Shown piece after piece: positions 1-11,428 of a DNA stretch of 64,000 nt; position 1 is the stretch's first letter; every line of letters starts with the position of its first letter. This DNA comes from Inonotus obliquus (taxonomy: Eukaryota; Basidiomycota; Agaricomycetes; Hymenochaetales; Hymenochaetaceae): NCBI GenBank assembly GCA_032164295.1, contig JAJHTX010000012.1, positions 1,798,001-1,862,000 of the forward strand, read 5' to 3'. The notes beneath the pieces were generated by a model. It had not been told where the DNA came from. It did not search any database and was given only the letters and a program-made list of their open reading frames with translations. Position numbers and translations under genes: made by a program.

Positions 1-970
1 GCTTCTTTATAATGTTTGAGGGCTGTAAGTGCAGTTGTTATCTAAGACATGCCTCGTAATAAAGGAATACAATAAACAAGCACCTTGCAACTTTTCTACG
101 GTATGATGGTCCCTGATCTCCTTCTGTATGCTATTGACCCATGTGTCGGTCACCCTCAAGTAGTCTAGATGATCCATCATTTTTTTGATAGCTTCCTTGG
201 CATTTTTCGCCTTGACAGTCCACTCGCGTTCTTTGTACTTGTGCATAACTACGACAGACTAATTTAGTACACAATTTGCAGGCAATCCTCGTGGTATTAC
301 GGACCTTTCAGCTGTACCCATTTGGAGCACTTCTTAATCAGAACAATGGCTTTATCGTCTGTCAGTTCTTCTTTCGATACCCCATACAACTCCCAATCAT
401 GATTAAATTCGGGATAGCGTAACTCTAGAGCAGGTCATGAGGTGAAAATGTCTTTGATGCAGTAGCGAATCGGACATACTTTTGTACAGGGCTGCATAAT
501 CATCCTCTTTTGAACTGACGATTCGGAAGCCTATTTCATCCGTAAACATCTGAATGGCAATTCTCATATCCCGATGTTCAACTATGAATGAGCGGGAGGG
601 ATGTTCCACTAGGAAGACAGATTCCGTCAGTACGATAAATTCAGTCGAAGTAGAAGAGAAAATAGATTGCTGTACTCGCATTTGATAATCAAGCCTCCGG
701 AAGCTTTTTCTTTGTATTTAATCCGACCTTCCTCATAATTCGACTTTTGCACTTCAATGAACGGCGGTAACATGGCAATATCATCAATATTTCACGCTTC
801 GTTCTCAGAATCGATGTTACGTACACTTTAGCAACTCCATTAGCTTCCCACCCAACGAACTTTCCCTCGCCGTGAAAAACCCGGCATTGTCAGGCTTTAG
901 ACCGTCCTCACTATGACGTTCCGACTCCTCTCTGCTAGGTGTCCTTCTATTACTTCGCCAAAAGGCCATG
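1..970 (-). CDS. Hypothetical multi-exon gene, 5' part (runs off the left edge)
   Basis: I do not recognise this gene. On the minus strand a start codon at 970-968 opens a Ser/Arg-rich segment beginning MAFWRSNRR. Coding segments follow near 681-480, 420-310 and 246-65, separated by plausible 50-60 nt introns; one has a GT at the end of the ELYGVSKEEL segment and an AG just before the MHKYKERE segment. The later part is rich in Lys and Glu with charged helices, and no signal peptide or membrane segment is visible. The exon chain is my splice reading and the C-terminus lies outside the window. Function unknown. Confidence 0.4.
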
Positions 971-1614
971 GAGAATGTTAGAGGAGTGTAGCGATAGATA
1001 CGAGGGCACAGACTAAAAGGTCTTTACAGAAGCAAAGTTGCACAATGAAGACTTATGCAAAGTGACGAATCTCGAAAGGCTGTCTTGGAAATGAGAATGC
1101 AAAGTAGACATAGAATTCAGATAGATGACACACTCTGATTGACACTCACACCCCTCAGCGCTCGCGAGAATTTGGGAAGGGCGCCGCGCTTCAGGTTCAT
1201 CTCTGTAAGCATTGAGAGTCGGTAATAACGGCAACGAATACTCTTCTCAGGCCAAGAGCGTGCTCACTCTGCTTCTCTGCTCAGAAGTTACTTTGCGCCC
1301 TGAACGATAAGCACGGTCGAGCAAAGCTGCATCACGAATGTTTCGCATACTCGCGTTCGCCAAACGAGATGTATTCGTTGTCAGGACATGGTCGCTTCGA
1401 CATGGAGGAACTCAAGGCGGGATGATCTGATGGAATCGGGAGCTGAGTTTGAAGGGGATTATGATCATTGTCTTATCATTCTGGTGATGCGTGGCCGTGA
1501 TAGATATCTGTGCAACAAAAATAGTCTTGAAGAAGTGGAGACACAGCTTGGGACAAGGCGCAGTAATACAATGACATTGGATAACAGATGAACCGGAAAA
1601 CAGAAGTATAAAGG
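971..1614. other. Intergenic region without a recognisable gene
   Basis: This stretch lies between the start of the leftmost gene and the 3' end of the ribosomal P1 gene. It contains only short open frames (for example 1013-1234 on the minus strand) with no family signature. I see no tRNA, repeat or conserved motif. Confidence 0.5.
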
Positions 1615-2257
1615 TCAGTCGAAAAGACCGAAACCCTGTGAAGACATGTTTGAGACCAGAACGTGGAGAAGTTTAGCGAATGAACTCACCATGTCATCGT
1701 CGCTTTCTTCCTTCTCCTCCTCCTTCCTTTTCTCCTCCTCCTTCGGAGCCTCCTCAGCCGCAGCATTAGCACCACCTGCGACTGAAGCAACAGCTGCTGG
1801 AGCACCTCCCCCCGAGCCGATGTTGGATAGGAGTTCCTTGACATCTTTGCCTTCGAGGGCTTTTGCGAGAAGTGAAGCCCAGATTGGCTCTACCTCAACC
1901 GAAGCCGCGTTTGTTAATGCCAGAATCTTGTCGGCCTAGAGAAGGACTTAGTCATGGATCGCTGAGCGGTGAAGAATGGAGACGGAAGGACGGACAGTGA
2001 TTTCGATGCCATCATCTGCAAGGATGAGGGCAGCGTACGAGGTAGCGAGATCGACGGATGCCTACAAGACAAGAACACAGACAATAGTCAGCTGCGTCAT
2101 CGCGACCGACAACCATACCCGATACCCAAGAAGTCCATCTGGCGGCATTCGACACCATCCAACGTTCAACTACTCAATACACCAGACAAAAGTCCGATGA
2201 AAGGCACAGAAGGTCTCTGGCGCGACGAAAACAAGTTCTGAAGGGCTAGCTTACCAT
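1615..2257 (-). CDS. RPP1: 60S acidic ribosomal protein P1
   Basis: P1 forms the lateral stalk of the large ribosomal subunit with P0 and P2 and recruits translation factors. Four exons join in phase: 2257-2255 (only the ATG), 2061-1996, 1935-1690 and 1635-1615. Introns have GT/AG ends. The product is 111 residues, the normal length for the family. It opens [19 protein letters not shown], has the Ala/Gly hinge, a Glu/Lys-rich tail, and the hallmark C-terminus SDDDMGFGLFD split by the last intron. It is divergent with ATG7 across 181 bp. A first exon of just the start codon is unusual but the frame works exactly. Confidence 0.95.
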
Positions 2258-2438
2258 TTGAGCGTGTGTTAACAACGAGCAACTTGCTCTCTGAGACTCT
2301 CTCTGCTGGCACATCAACTGGCCTGGCTATCCTGACTTACACACGTGATGAAGCTGTAGTGTCACGTGACGTTTACTTGCACTAGCTCGTGCTGCCCTTT
2401 GACCACGCAGCAACAGTCCTCTGAGTCTTATTATCATA
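2258..2438. promoter_or_regulatory. Bidirectional promoter between RPP1 and ATG7
   Basis: This 181-bp spacer must carry both promoters because the two start codons face away from each other. It contains two CACGTG boxes, at 2342-2347 and 2363-2368. The second sits in a 10-bp perfect palindrome (2361-2370). CACGTG is the classical bHLH/Cbf1-type site. Factor identity is inference. Confidence 0.55.
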
Positions 2439-5049
2439 ATGTTGGATAAAGAGAGCTCAATAGTGCAGTTTACTCCTTTCTCGTCTCTTGTGCAGCCTTC
2501 CTTTTGGCATGAGCTCACTCGCCTGAAAATAGACGTTCTTCGTCTTGCAGAGCATCCGTTGCCCATCGCAGCAGGTTATTCACTGGGTCGATCTCATGTA
2601 GATCGCGAGACCGGGAAGGAGGTCGACCTTGGCTGCCACTTAACACTTGGAGGTGATGCATTTGATCTGCATGCAGAGTGAGTATACGATCTTCGAAAGT
2701 TTCTCTGTTTCTCCATGTTCACCGAATCCAGGCCTCCTCAGCACTCGGTGCGGTGCATAGGTACTTTCAAGAACTTCAACACCATCGAAGACTTCAAAGC
2801 GGCGGACAAGACTGCGCTTTTCAATCACGTAGCTGATGAGGTTCGTTGATTCACCTTAATGTCGAACACACATCATGGAGGAACCTTCCCATATCATGAA
2901 TACCTTGATGCGTTTTCGTCTCATATGAGATCAGATTCTTAAAGAGCTTCCATACAACTGCTCCGCTCTTTGTATCCCATCATGAATTTACTCGTGATAT
3001 GCGTTGGGTTGCCCCTCGAATTCCCAGTCTGTTGTCCCAGTCATGCAGCCATCACCGTACTGACGGGGATACTCTCCTTAGATATGGAATGCGGTCAAAG
3101 AGACTGGCGACTCCGCTTCCCTAAATAAGTTTCTTCTGATCACCTTCGCGGACCTCAAGAAGTATAAGTACTACTATTGGTTTGCCTTCCCTGCTCTTAT
3201 TGCTAGACCTGCGTGGTCGATATCGGGCCCAGGTTGGCAGTCTGCGGTGGATGCACTGGGAGCTTCGGATCTTGCATCTATACACGAAAAGCTTTCTACC
3301 ACCCATCTACCGTACTTTCTTGCCCGACCTTCCGGCACCAGTTACGACGTCGCTCCGATTTCAGAGTTCCAGCCCTTCTTTGAAAATACCCCGGCGTCTC
3401 AGCAGCTTGTTGGATTTCTTGATCCATCCGCTAGTCCAGAAAACCCGGGTTGGCCGTTGCGTAATGTCTTGAGCTATCTCCGAACTCGTTACCTGAGTCA
3501 AGGTCGTGCTACAATGCGAGTATTGTGCTGGCGGGACGGAGAACGTGCTCGAGATGGAGTACCGTGGCGAAGCCGGTTCGGTGTTGTTGAGTGCCTTGCT
3601 TCTAAATCTTCTGAAAAGCCGAGTGCAGTTGGATGGGAAAAGAACACGGCTGGGAAGCTAGGCCCTAGATTGGCTGATCTAGCACCTATGCTCGATCCTC
3701 GACGCCTTGCCGAGCAAGCCGTTGACCTCAACCTCAAGCTGATGCGCTGGCGTATCCTCCCCGCTCTCGACTTGCAACGCATTGCAGGAACACGTTGTTT
3801 GTTGTTAGGAGCGGGTACGCTTGGATGCTACGTTTCACGTGTGTTGCTCGGCTGGGGCGTCCGCGATATTACACTTGTCGATTCTGGGACTGTGGCATTC
3901 AGCAACCCAGTGCGGCAACCGTTATTTGAGTTCGAAGATTGCTTACAGGGAGGGAAGGCCAAAGCAGCGTGCGCAGCGGATGCGCTGAAACGCATATTTC
4001 CTGGAACCAATGCGAAAGGTATCATGCTATCCATCCCAATGCCCGGACATCCCATTCCACCTCAGAACGTACAACAAACACGTCACGATGTCACGCAACT
4101 GGAGGCGCTCATTTCTGAGCATGATGCAGTGTTCTTGCTAATGGATTCGAGAGAAAGTCGCTGGTTGCCGACGGTAATTGGAAAGTTGAAAGGGAAGGTT
4201 CGTAAGGGAAGCCCGTGAAATGATCAAGTATTAACAGCGGTCATAGATCGTGTTGAATGCTGCACTAGGCTTCGATTCTTATCTTGTCATGAGACATGGT
4301 GCGCGGGCCTCAGAACCATTCGCGGTCAGTCCTTCGGGTCTTGGTTGCTACTACTGCAACGACGTTGTTGCGCCATCAGACGTACGTTTCTTCCTCTGCT
4401 CCTTCTTCACGTCGCTCACTCTATTCGAACCGTCCACAGTCGCTTACTGACCGCACTCTTGACCAAATGTGTACGGTGACTCGGCCAGGTTTGGCCGCCA
4501 TGGCATCCGCGACTGCTGTCGAATTACTTGTATCGGTGTTGCAGCATCCCGCGGGGTGAGTCTGCCATTCAATGAGCCGATGTAGTTGAGACAAGCCAAC
4601 CACCTGTTTCTTGCAGTGTGCATGCATCCGCACCTCCCGCAGAGTTCCTTACCAAAGACTATAACGATGAGGATGCGGAGAAAGGTGGCTACAAGGGCGT
4701 ACTGGGGGTGGTTCCTCACCAACTACGTGGATTCCTTACTCAGTTCCGTACATTACCCATTGTTGGAGCAGCATACGAGAGGTGCACAGGTTGTAGCGAA
4801 GCGGTGAGAATTTCATTCATTTTCTTATCCTCCTACACTTATATGCTGATGCTTTCACTCTAACTCGCGGGGCGTAAATAGGTACTGAAAGCCTACGAGA
4901 ACGAGGGCTTCGACATGCTGCTTAATGCTTTCAATGATACGAGCTATCTGGAGCGCGTTACTGGTCTCGATAAGCTTCATAGCGAGGGAGAAGCGGCGCT
5001 GCAAGCGTTAGAAGGTATTGAATGGGACGACGAAGATGGGGATATATGA
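2439..5049 (+). CDS. ATG7: Ubiquitin-like modifier-activating enzyme ATG7
   Basis: ATG7 is the E1-like enzyme that activates Atg8 and Atg12 and passes them to the E2s Atg3 and Atg10 in autophagosome formation. Seven exons join in phase: 2439-2677, 2732-2840, 3082-4197, 4247-4381, 4440-4555, 4617-4803 and 4882-5049, giving 689 aa, a normal length. The N-terminal domain includes [17 protein letters not shown]. The adenylation domain has the nucleotide motif [11 protein letters not shown] near residue 358 and the signature [14 protein letters not shown]. The catalytic cysteine lies in [14 protein letters not shown], about residue 544. Zinc cysteines are seen in GCYYC and RCTGC. The acidic C-terminal tail ends WDDEDGDI. 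No defects seen. Confidence 0.96.
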
Positions 5050-5250
5050 AGCATAAATGAACAATATCAGTCCACATAGGTATAGAGAAGATTCCCCGTT
5101 GTGTAACGTTTCCGTTGCGTTGTAACTTTGCTATGCTATAGTGTATTTTAGGGTCACGTGGGGTTTAGTCATTCTAAATATTAAAATAAAATTTTGGGTG
5201 TCAAGACGCTGCCTACTAGTACTACTTCAAGTTCATGACCACTAACCGCC

Positions 5251-6688
5251 ATGGCGACGCAGTTGCATACACTCCCCGTATCTTTCATGACTCGAACTCC
5301 CTATCCTCTCCCTTCGCAGAGATTTATGATCCCAGTGTCATGGAATCGCTACCAATTGTCTCAACTCGTCAACAAGGCACTTGAACTTGCTCAACCAATT
5401 CCCTTCGATTTTATTCTCAAAAAGACAGGTCAGCTCCTACGAGAATCATTGAAGGAATGGTGTAAGACAAGTGGCGTCGGGATGGTGAGCCTATTCAGAA
5501 TCGATAAAAAAGCATGCCGGGTTGATGTACTGACATTGTCATTATTAGGAGGAGACATTGGAGATTGAATATGTTGAATCTCTCCTTCCGCCAACGCACG
5601 TTACTGGGATACCTCATGAAGATTGGGCTACGGACGTTTCTCTTGGAATACAAGGACATTTTGTGACTTCGAGTTATGATGGTCTCCTTCGCATATTCGA
5701 TTCCTCTCATGCTATTGTTCATACGATAGATGGGCATACAGCTCCTGTGACGTCTGTCATCGCGTTTTCTCCCTCGGCGAGTCATTCCATATACGATGGT
5801 AGTAGCGAAGTCTTGATTGCTAGCGCCTCGCATGACGGTACAGCCCGAATTACTGCGTACGACGTTGAAGGAAAGAGAAGTCGAGCGTTGGCATCCCTCC
5901 ATCTACACAGTTCACCCGTATCATCCATTTCGACCTCTTCAACCGGCCGATGTCTTCTTACTACCGGATGGGACAATTTAATTGGCGTTTGGGATACGCA
6001 GATCCCATCTTCCGACGAAGTTGCTATCGATTTGGTTGATGATGGGAGCAAGAGTCGTAAACGCAGGAGAGTAATTAACAGTAATGGTGAAGATGTTTCT
6101 GGTGGAGTTGGGGTAAAACTTAAAGCACCGTTGGTAGTGCTTAAGAGTCATACATCACGCGTGATGTCGGCTTGTTTCTGTCCAACGGATGAGAAAAGAG
6201 CGTTTAGTGGTTCGCTGGATTCGACCATCCGAAGTTGGGATATCGAAATGGGGGTTTGCGTTCATACACAAACGGCGGCGGAAGCACCCTTTATTTCCCT
6301 CGCGCATCTCTCGTCACCCGACCTTCTAGCTGCAGCATCGACAGATCGAAATGTTCGTATATTCGACACGCGTGCACTCACCTCTTCGAGATCCTCCTCC
6401 TCATTCCACAAGACGCCAATCACCCTTCAACATTCAAGTACACCCTCTGTGTTAATGCCTTCACCAATAAACGCCCACCATATCGCAGGTGGTGGATACG
6501 ATGGTGTAATACGCATATGGGACGTTCGATGTACGAAAGGAGATATAGCTAGTTTTCGGGTCGGAGAAAATGCTGATGAAGAGAGGAGAGGAGATGGAAA
6601 GATTTTAGGGATGGATTGGAAGAATGGTATTATGGGTGTTGGTGGAGAAGCGGGTTTGGATGTCTGGCGTGTACCGGAGAAGGTGTAA
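5251..6688 (+). CDS. YTM1: Ribosome biogenesis protein YTM1 (WDR12)
   Basis: YTM1 works with Erb1 and Nop7 in the PeBoW complex during 60S subunit maturation, and the AAA-ATPase Rea1 removes it through its N-terminal ubiquitin-like domain. Two exons, 5251-5484 and 5549-6688, join in phase to give 457 aa. The N-terminus (PVSFMTRTPYPLPSQRFMIP) matches the NLE/UBL domain. It is followed by WD40 blades, seen as repeated GH...D.....W/F D patterns (for example DGHTAPVTSV, SASHDGTARI, TTGWDNLIGVWD, SGSLDSTIRSWD, GGYDGVIRIWD). A CACGTG box at 5155-5160 lies about 90 bp upstream of the start. The gene appears intact. Confidence 0.93.
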
Positions 6689-7259
6689 GAGGCTTGATGA
6701 TGACGATGCTTAACGTATATGTGAGTTGTTACTTGAATTGATATTAAGTGTTATCTGATAGTTCTCCGTTCTTCTGAGTAGAACGATAACTGCTTTTGTT
6801 GTCGTGTATGAACACGACGAGCGATAAAAAATTTCACCTTTTTTGTCCGAACTTCCCAAGGCCCCCAGACTCGAAAAAACTGACATCCTCGATAACTCTT
6901 TATGATCACGATCAGTGCACGTGGTTTCAAACCGCAATACACGACTCCTCGAATCTCCCAGACTGTCTTAATCAGAAACTTCCAATAGCGTTGTCGTCTT
7001 TTTGCGATGAAATGCGAGGATGCCCCGATGTCTACGCGAGATTCACTTCCCCAACTCTATGAACCCCACTTACGGCCCGTTCGGTCGTTCTTTCGATTTA
7101 GAAATGACCTGATACCTTAGCGCGGGCCAACATGTACGCTGTACACGTAGTTTATAATGGAGTGGTAGATCCAGAAGAGTTATGATGAAGATATAAAGAT
7201 GGTGCGTTGGCTTTGAAGTGTCCCTAATTTGACCAGTACTTCACTCAAACACGTTCGCT
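6689..7259. promoter_or_regulatory. Intergenic region with a TATA box for the downstream secreted-protein gene
   Basis: A TATAAAGA box at 7192-7199 lies about 60 bp upstream of the start codon at 7260, a normal spacing. The rest of the stretch holds no gene I can support. Confidence 0.45.
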
Positions 7260-8342
7260 ATGCAGTTTCTTGCTTTTATTCCTTTCTTCCTCCCTTTCTT
7301 GACAGCATCGTACGTTCTAGCTCATGGGGTTGTTACAACTCCAAGACCACGTCGTGTACGTTCAATATGCAGTTCTTCCACTCCAAAGATGAATAGTGCT
7401 AATCGAAATTATATTTATCGCGTTGCTCGTACGCGCGTATTCGGGTGTAGTATGGTACAGCTGCAGAATCATCTGCGGTGAAGCAGTGTATAGAGTTCTT
7501 ACTTCCGGTACGTTATTCATCCAACCACTACTAATGCGTCCCTACTAACTCTCGACAACATAGATTTTTATGGACCGATCGAAAACGCTGTGAAGAAAAT
7601 AACTTCGGATGATGAGTTCAATCCTGATTTGTGTCCGTTATACTTTGTCGAGGTGCATCGGTTCGTATTCGTTCTTCTCTCATTTTGTCGTCGTCCATCC
7701 TTCAATTTCCTGTTCCTCTTCCCCCAGTATGAAAGTCTCTTCGCTAGCTACACGATATATTGCATAAAGTGATCCTAATGCTATGGAGAATAGATCGAAG
7801 ACAACACGGACAACACACGGAAGTACGCCGCAGGTGAAGTAGTTAAATTCCAGGTTGATTCGGAAGCGCGCCATACAGATCTTGCAGTGCGTCAACTCGT
7901 CTGAACCTAGTTATCTTGCCTCTGTTTCTAAGTTGTGTGTAGAACGTCTCTGTGGTAAGACCACCTCATATCGTCCATTCGGAAGCTCAGTAACGTACGC
8001 TTATAGGTCGACTTGATCAGTAAAACAGTCATTGGATCACCATTGATTGACTGGCTAATGCTAATGATAGTCTTGGACCAGATGGCTGGCCCAAGAATGA
8101 AAGTGCGTATCAATGTCATCGTTGGCGGGCAGAATCTCATTGCTTTGTCACTGTGTGTTAGCTGAGTTTGAAGTTGCGATACCTGAATTGGGTGGACATT
8201 GTGGTGAGAGGGGGGCGTGTGCGATTCAGTGGTGGTGGTAGTAAGTGTCTTTTTATATGATGATGAATATTTGCTGATTGCTCAATGTAGTGCGTATAAC
8301 AATGATCAGACAGATGAGAGCTGCATTGATTTTACACAGTAA
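7260..8342 (+). pseudogene. Secreted LPMO-like (chitin-binding type-4 domain) protein, frameshifted
   Basis: The product would be a secreted basidiomycete protein related to copper-dependent lytic polysaccharide monooxygenases. A signal peptide (about residues 1-21) ends before HGVVTTPRPR, placing a histidine at the mature N-terminus as in LPMOs. Later segments follow the family order: CGEAVYRVLTSD, FYGPIENAVKKI, CRGAS|IEDNTDN, KYAAGEVVKF, NVSV|VDLISKTVIGSPLI, WPKNE, FEVAIPELGGHCG and WWWYA...ESCIDF. NVSV is a 12-nt microexon at 7943-7954. Two reading-frame breaks are visible: one between LYF and CRG near 7645 (one base short), and one after IDW near 8050. Either they are real inactivating mutations or sequencing errors. 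Splice sites are otherwise preserved, so inactivation would be recent. Exon 1/2 borders are unresolved. Confidence 0.7.
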
Positions 8343-8422
8343 CATGACGTATCTATCTCATTTCATCTTATCCATACATACACTTTGTTCATATCAGCTC
8401 GCGAGCGAGAAAGAGAAAGCCA

Positions 8423-9286
8423 TTAGAGCTTAGCAGCTGCGTCAACTCCCTGATTGACAGCAGCGTCGTAGCGTTGAGCTGCCTCATCAAAGTTGATCAC
8501 GTGCCAGATAGCCTTCAGGTACTAAAGCTCACTCAGCAAAAAGCAGTCAAAAGAATACAAGAGAACACGTACCTCTGGTTTTACGTTGAGGTACTGGAGG
8601 TAGAACGCGTGCTCCCAGATATCAACTCCGATGATCGCCAGATGCGTCAGCAGAGGGTCCTGGTTCGGAGTCGTCGCAATCTCAAGTTTCTTCGTCGTCG
8701 GATTCACGCCCTGCAAATAACACTTCAGTATTATCATCAACGATTGGGGATACTCGCGCATACTAGCCAGCCCCATCCAGATCCCTGGATAGCCAACGTG
8801 GCTGCATTGAACTTTTCAATCAGCTTTTCCAAACTCCCAAATTCTTCCTTTACGGCCTTCCCAAACGGAGTACTCTCATCAAGTACTCCACCACGTCCAC
8901 CCTTCTCCTGAGCTGGTGCCAAATTCTTCCAAAACAATGAATGGTTGATATGACCACCGCCGTTAAACTTGAGGGCTCCCTGAAGAGCAATACGTTCCTT
9001 TGGCGAAGACGCTTTGGCGTACTGTTCTTCTGCAGCGTTGAGTGCGTTGACGTAAGTTTGGTGATGTTTTGTGTGGTGAAGACGCATGATTTGCTCTGAG
9101 ATGTAAGGCTCGAGAGCATTGTAGTCGTACGGGAGTGGAGGGAGTGTATACTGTTATCGTTGATGGTGATACCGGTCAATATCAGAGTCGATGAGGTGAG
9201 TATATGCGCGATGATTAAGCGATAAAGGGTGATACGAGGTGAGTGAAGCTACAGGAGCTATGAGCTGATGGAGAACTTACCGGCAT
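8423..9286 (-). CDS. Manganese superoxide dismutase, cytosolic type
   Basis: The enzyme dismutates superoxide to oxygen and hydrogen peroxide. Four exons join in phase: 9286-9281 (Met-Pro), 9150-8764, 8710-8573 and 8521-8423, giving 209 aa. The start [17 protein letters not shown] leaves no mitochondrial targeting peptide, as in the cytosolic Mn-SODs known from basidiomycetes. Metal ligands appear in [12 protein letters not shown], in the NHSLFW region, and as Asp and His in [11 protein letters not shown]. The terminal exon ends GVDAAAKL. It is convergent with the LPMO-like gene (stops about 80 bp apart). Intact. Confidence 0.94.
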
Positions 9287-9340
9287 TGTGGGCAGATGAG
9301 ATGAAAGAAGAAGAGATGTTGAGAGAGGAGAGGCGCTCCG

Positions 9341-9350
9341 CCTTTATACT
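9341..9350 (-). promoter_or_regulatory. TATA box of the MnSOD gene
   Basis: On the minus strand the sequence AGTATAAAGG lies about 55-65 nt upstream of the start codon at 9286, the expected spacing for a fungal TATA element. Confidence 0.5.
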
Positions 9351-11428
9351 CTGGTATCACGCAATATATTCGCTGAATAAGCCCTTCTCATGTATATTAC
9401 GTCATCTGCAGCCGTAGAGCCTCGACGATGCACCTCGTACGATGTTTCTACTCGACTTGCGCGCCTAGGAGTCGGTTTAAGCCACAGACTACAAGCTCAT
9501 GGTTGCATTTCATTCCTCCTATTTCTTCCTGATAACGCTTCATGCGCCGCTGTAATCCACGTCTGGTCTTGTGACATCCGAAATACCGGCCCTCAACACC
9601 TTCTGGCTCGTTCTCTCTTTTTTTTTCCCAACCCAACCTCAACCTTCATACCAACCCAGGTGACTACTATTTCTTCATGAAGAGGCAGATGAATCGCAGA
9701 CGATGATACTTCAGCCATTCCCAAACATCAGAGTGCGCTTCGCATAATGAACAGTTTTTTTATTGTCATAGTTACACTGATGCGTTCATCTGTCTTTCCC
9801 TGTTTTTCCCTGTCCTAACTTGCGACTATGAAGCTGATATGATCTATTTCTAGTTGATTGGATGGGTTGGCCGAATTGACCATGCCAGTTTGAGCTGTGA
9901 CGTGGACTATTTACTCGAGGAGGAGTGTTGATTAGGTTCGTATTCACAGGTCTGTTTCCTTGTATTCTTAACCTTCCCGTCTGTTCTTGGAGGACGTACG
10001 GGGCGAAATGATGATCCAAAATCATTCAAACTAGAGTTTCTGAGTGGACTCTCGAGAGGGGTCACGACGATTATCCTTTTCATCTGTCAATCCACTGATC
10101 ATTCTTTTCGTGTTTCGTCAACTTTGCGTTTTGCGATCGTGTCCTGACCACAGTCGTCTTCTAGGCTACTCCTTGCCATACATGTTAGGCGGATGGATGA
10201 AGTTGGTATGAAGTCTTTGAAAGCCCCTTATTACGCTATCGGATCGCCTTGCGTGCGACTAGGGGCGGTGAAACCTGATGAAATGTACGTCTTTAGTTGC
10301 CTGGCCCCCACATGTTATCCTACGATGAACACTTGGAGTTACCGCCTGACGCTCCCTTACGCGGGGTAGTTAGTTTGATGAAGATTCCACGGCTGTAATT
10401 TTTTTACATCTGACTCGTGTCTTCTGTCTTAGCTTCTTCTCCTTTGCCTTTGCTGACATCTTTTCCTTGGTTAGCGGCTAAATTTGTTATTGATACAAGA
10501 AACAAGTTTCCGAGTTGCACCAAGGTGAGTTAGGTCTAACGAACGACGCTTTCCTTCACCTTTGTGTGAGATTCCATGATGTTCCTTACACGACGGTCTT
10601 CGTATCATTGATGCCGAAAATGCCCGCCACAGCTCAAATCTTCGGGCAACCCTTTCTGATATTCGTTTATCTGCTTTTTTTATCCGTTGTTGAGTGTCAT
10701 TCTAACGATTGCACGTTTCAGCGTAGACCAGCTCCACGGAAGAATGACACTTCGGTATTCTCGCTTTTGGAGACGTCGCTAGGAGTACCGTCTGATGCAA
10801 TAATTCTCACCGGGGGATGAGATTAATAGGTAAGCATTGCTCGACATACCTTCATATTTTCCATCCTCCCTTTTTTTGACATGCCATACCTTCTTCCATC
10901 ACTGTGATGATTCATCCTTACAAACTTTATCAACTAGAAGCTGTTTCTGAGCTTCCGGCTCTGATTACAACCCATTGGACTGAAATTATCTCTCTTACTC
11001 GTCAAACGTATGCGGAACGATGCTAACTCGTTTCCAAGTGATAGGGCGATAGAAGTGAGCATTCGTCGATAACCGCTCCTCCTCCCAAGCGCATTTACGG
11101 CAGCATGGATGTCGTTTGTTGTTCCAATAGGTTGACGCACGAAGGATGCGCTTGCTGGAGTTTAGGTCACCTCATCAGGTCACCATACCCTTTCGCATGT
11201 ACATCATACTTTATAATATACGGAAAAGTAATCAAAATACACTACTATTTACTTCAATTCATCTTCAAATGTCCTATCAGTACGAACACTGCTCGTATGA
11301 AACCCCAACTCCCCATCAACAGATTTCATATTATTCATTACAAATGTTCCTGCTTCGGCAATGACAAAACAGTTCCTCGTCGATGACTCTTCGAGGAGTT
11401 GTGTGTTTTGGATATTGAGGAGATCGTG
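9351..11428. other. Long intergenic region, mostly featureless
   Basis: About 2 kb with no recognised gene, RNA or transposon. The only frame I note is the short one at 10611-10820. Base composition resembles the flanking host DNA, with ordinary CpG frequency. Confidence 0.45.
10611..10820 (+). CDS. Possible small secreted protein (69 aa)
   Basis: From the ATG at 10611 the frame gives a hydrophobic N-terminal stretch (FLIFVYLLFLSVVECHS) that resembles a signal peptide. About 37 residues ending IILTGG follow. There are no introns and no family match that I know. It could equally be the first exon of a longer gene or chance. Low confidence. Confidence 0.25.
   Translation: MPKMPATAQIFGQPFLIFVYLLFLSVVECHSNDCTFQRRPAPRKNDTSVFSLLETSLGVPSDAIILTGG

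Noticed and set aside
1646..1939. Plus-strand frame of 97 codons rich in Ser/Ala
   Set aside because: It is the antisense of the acidic ribosomal P1 exon on the minus strand, whose exons join in phase.
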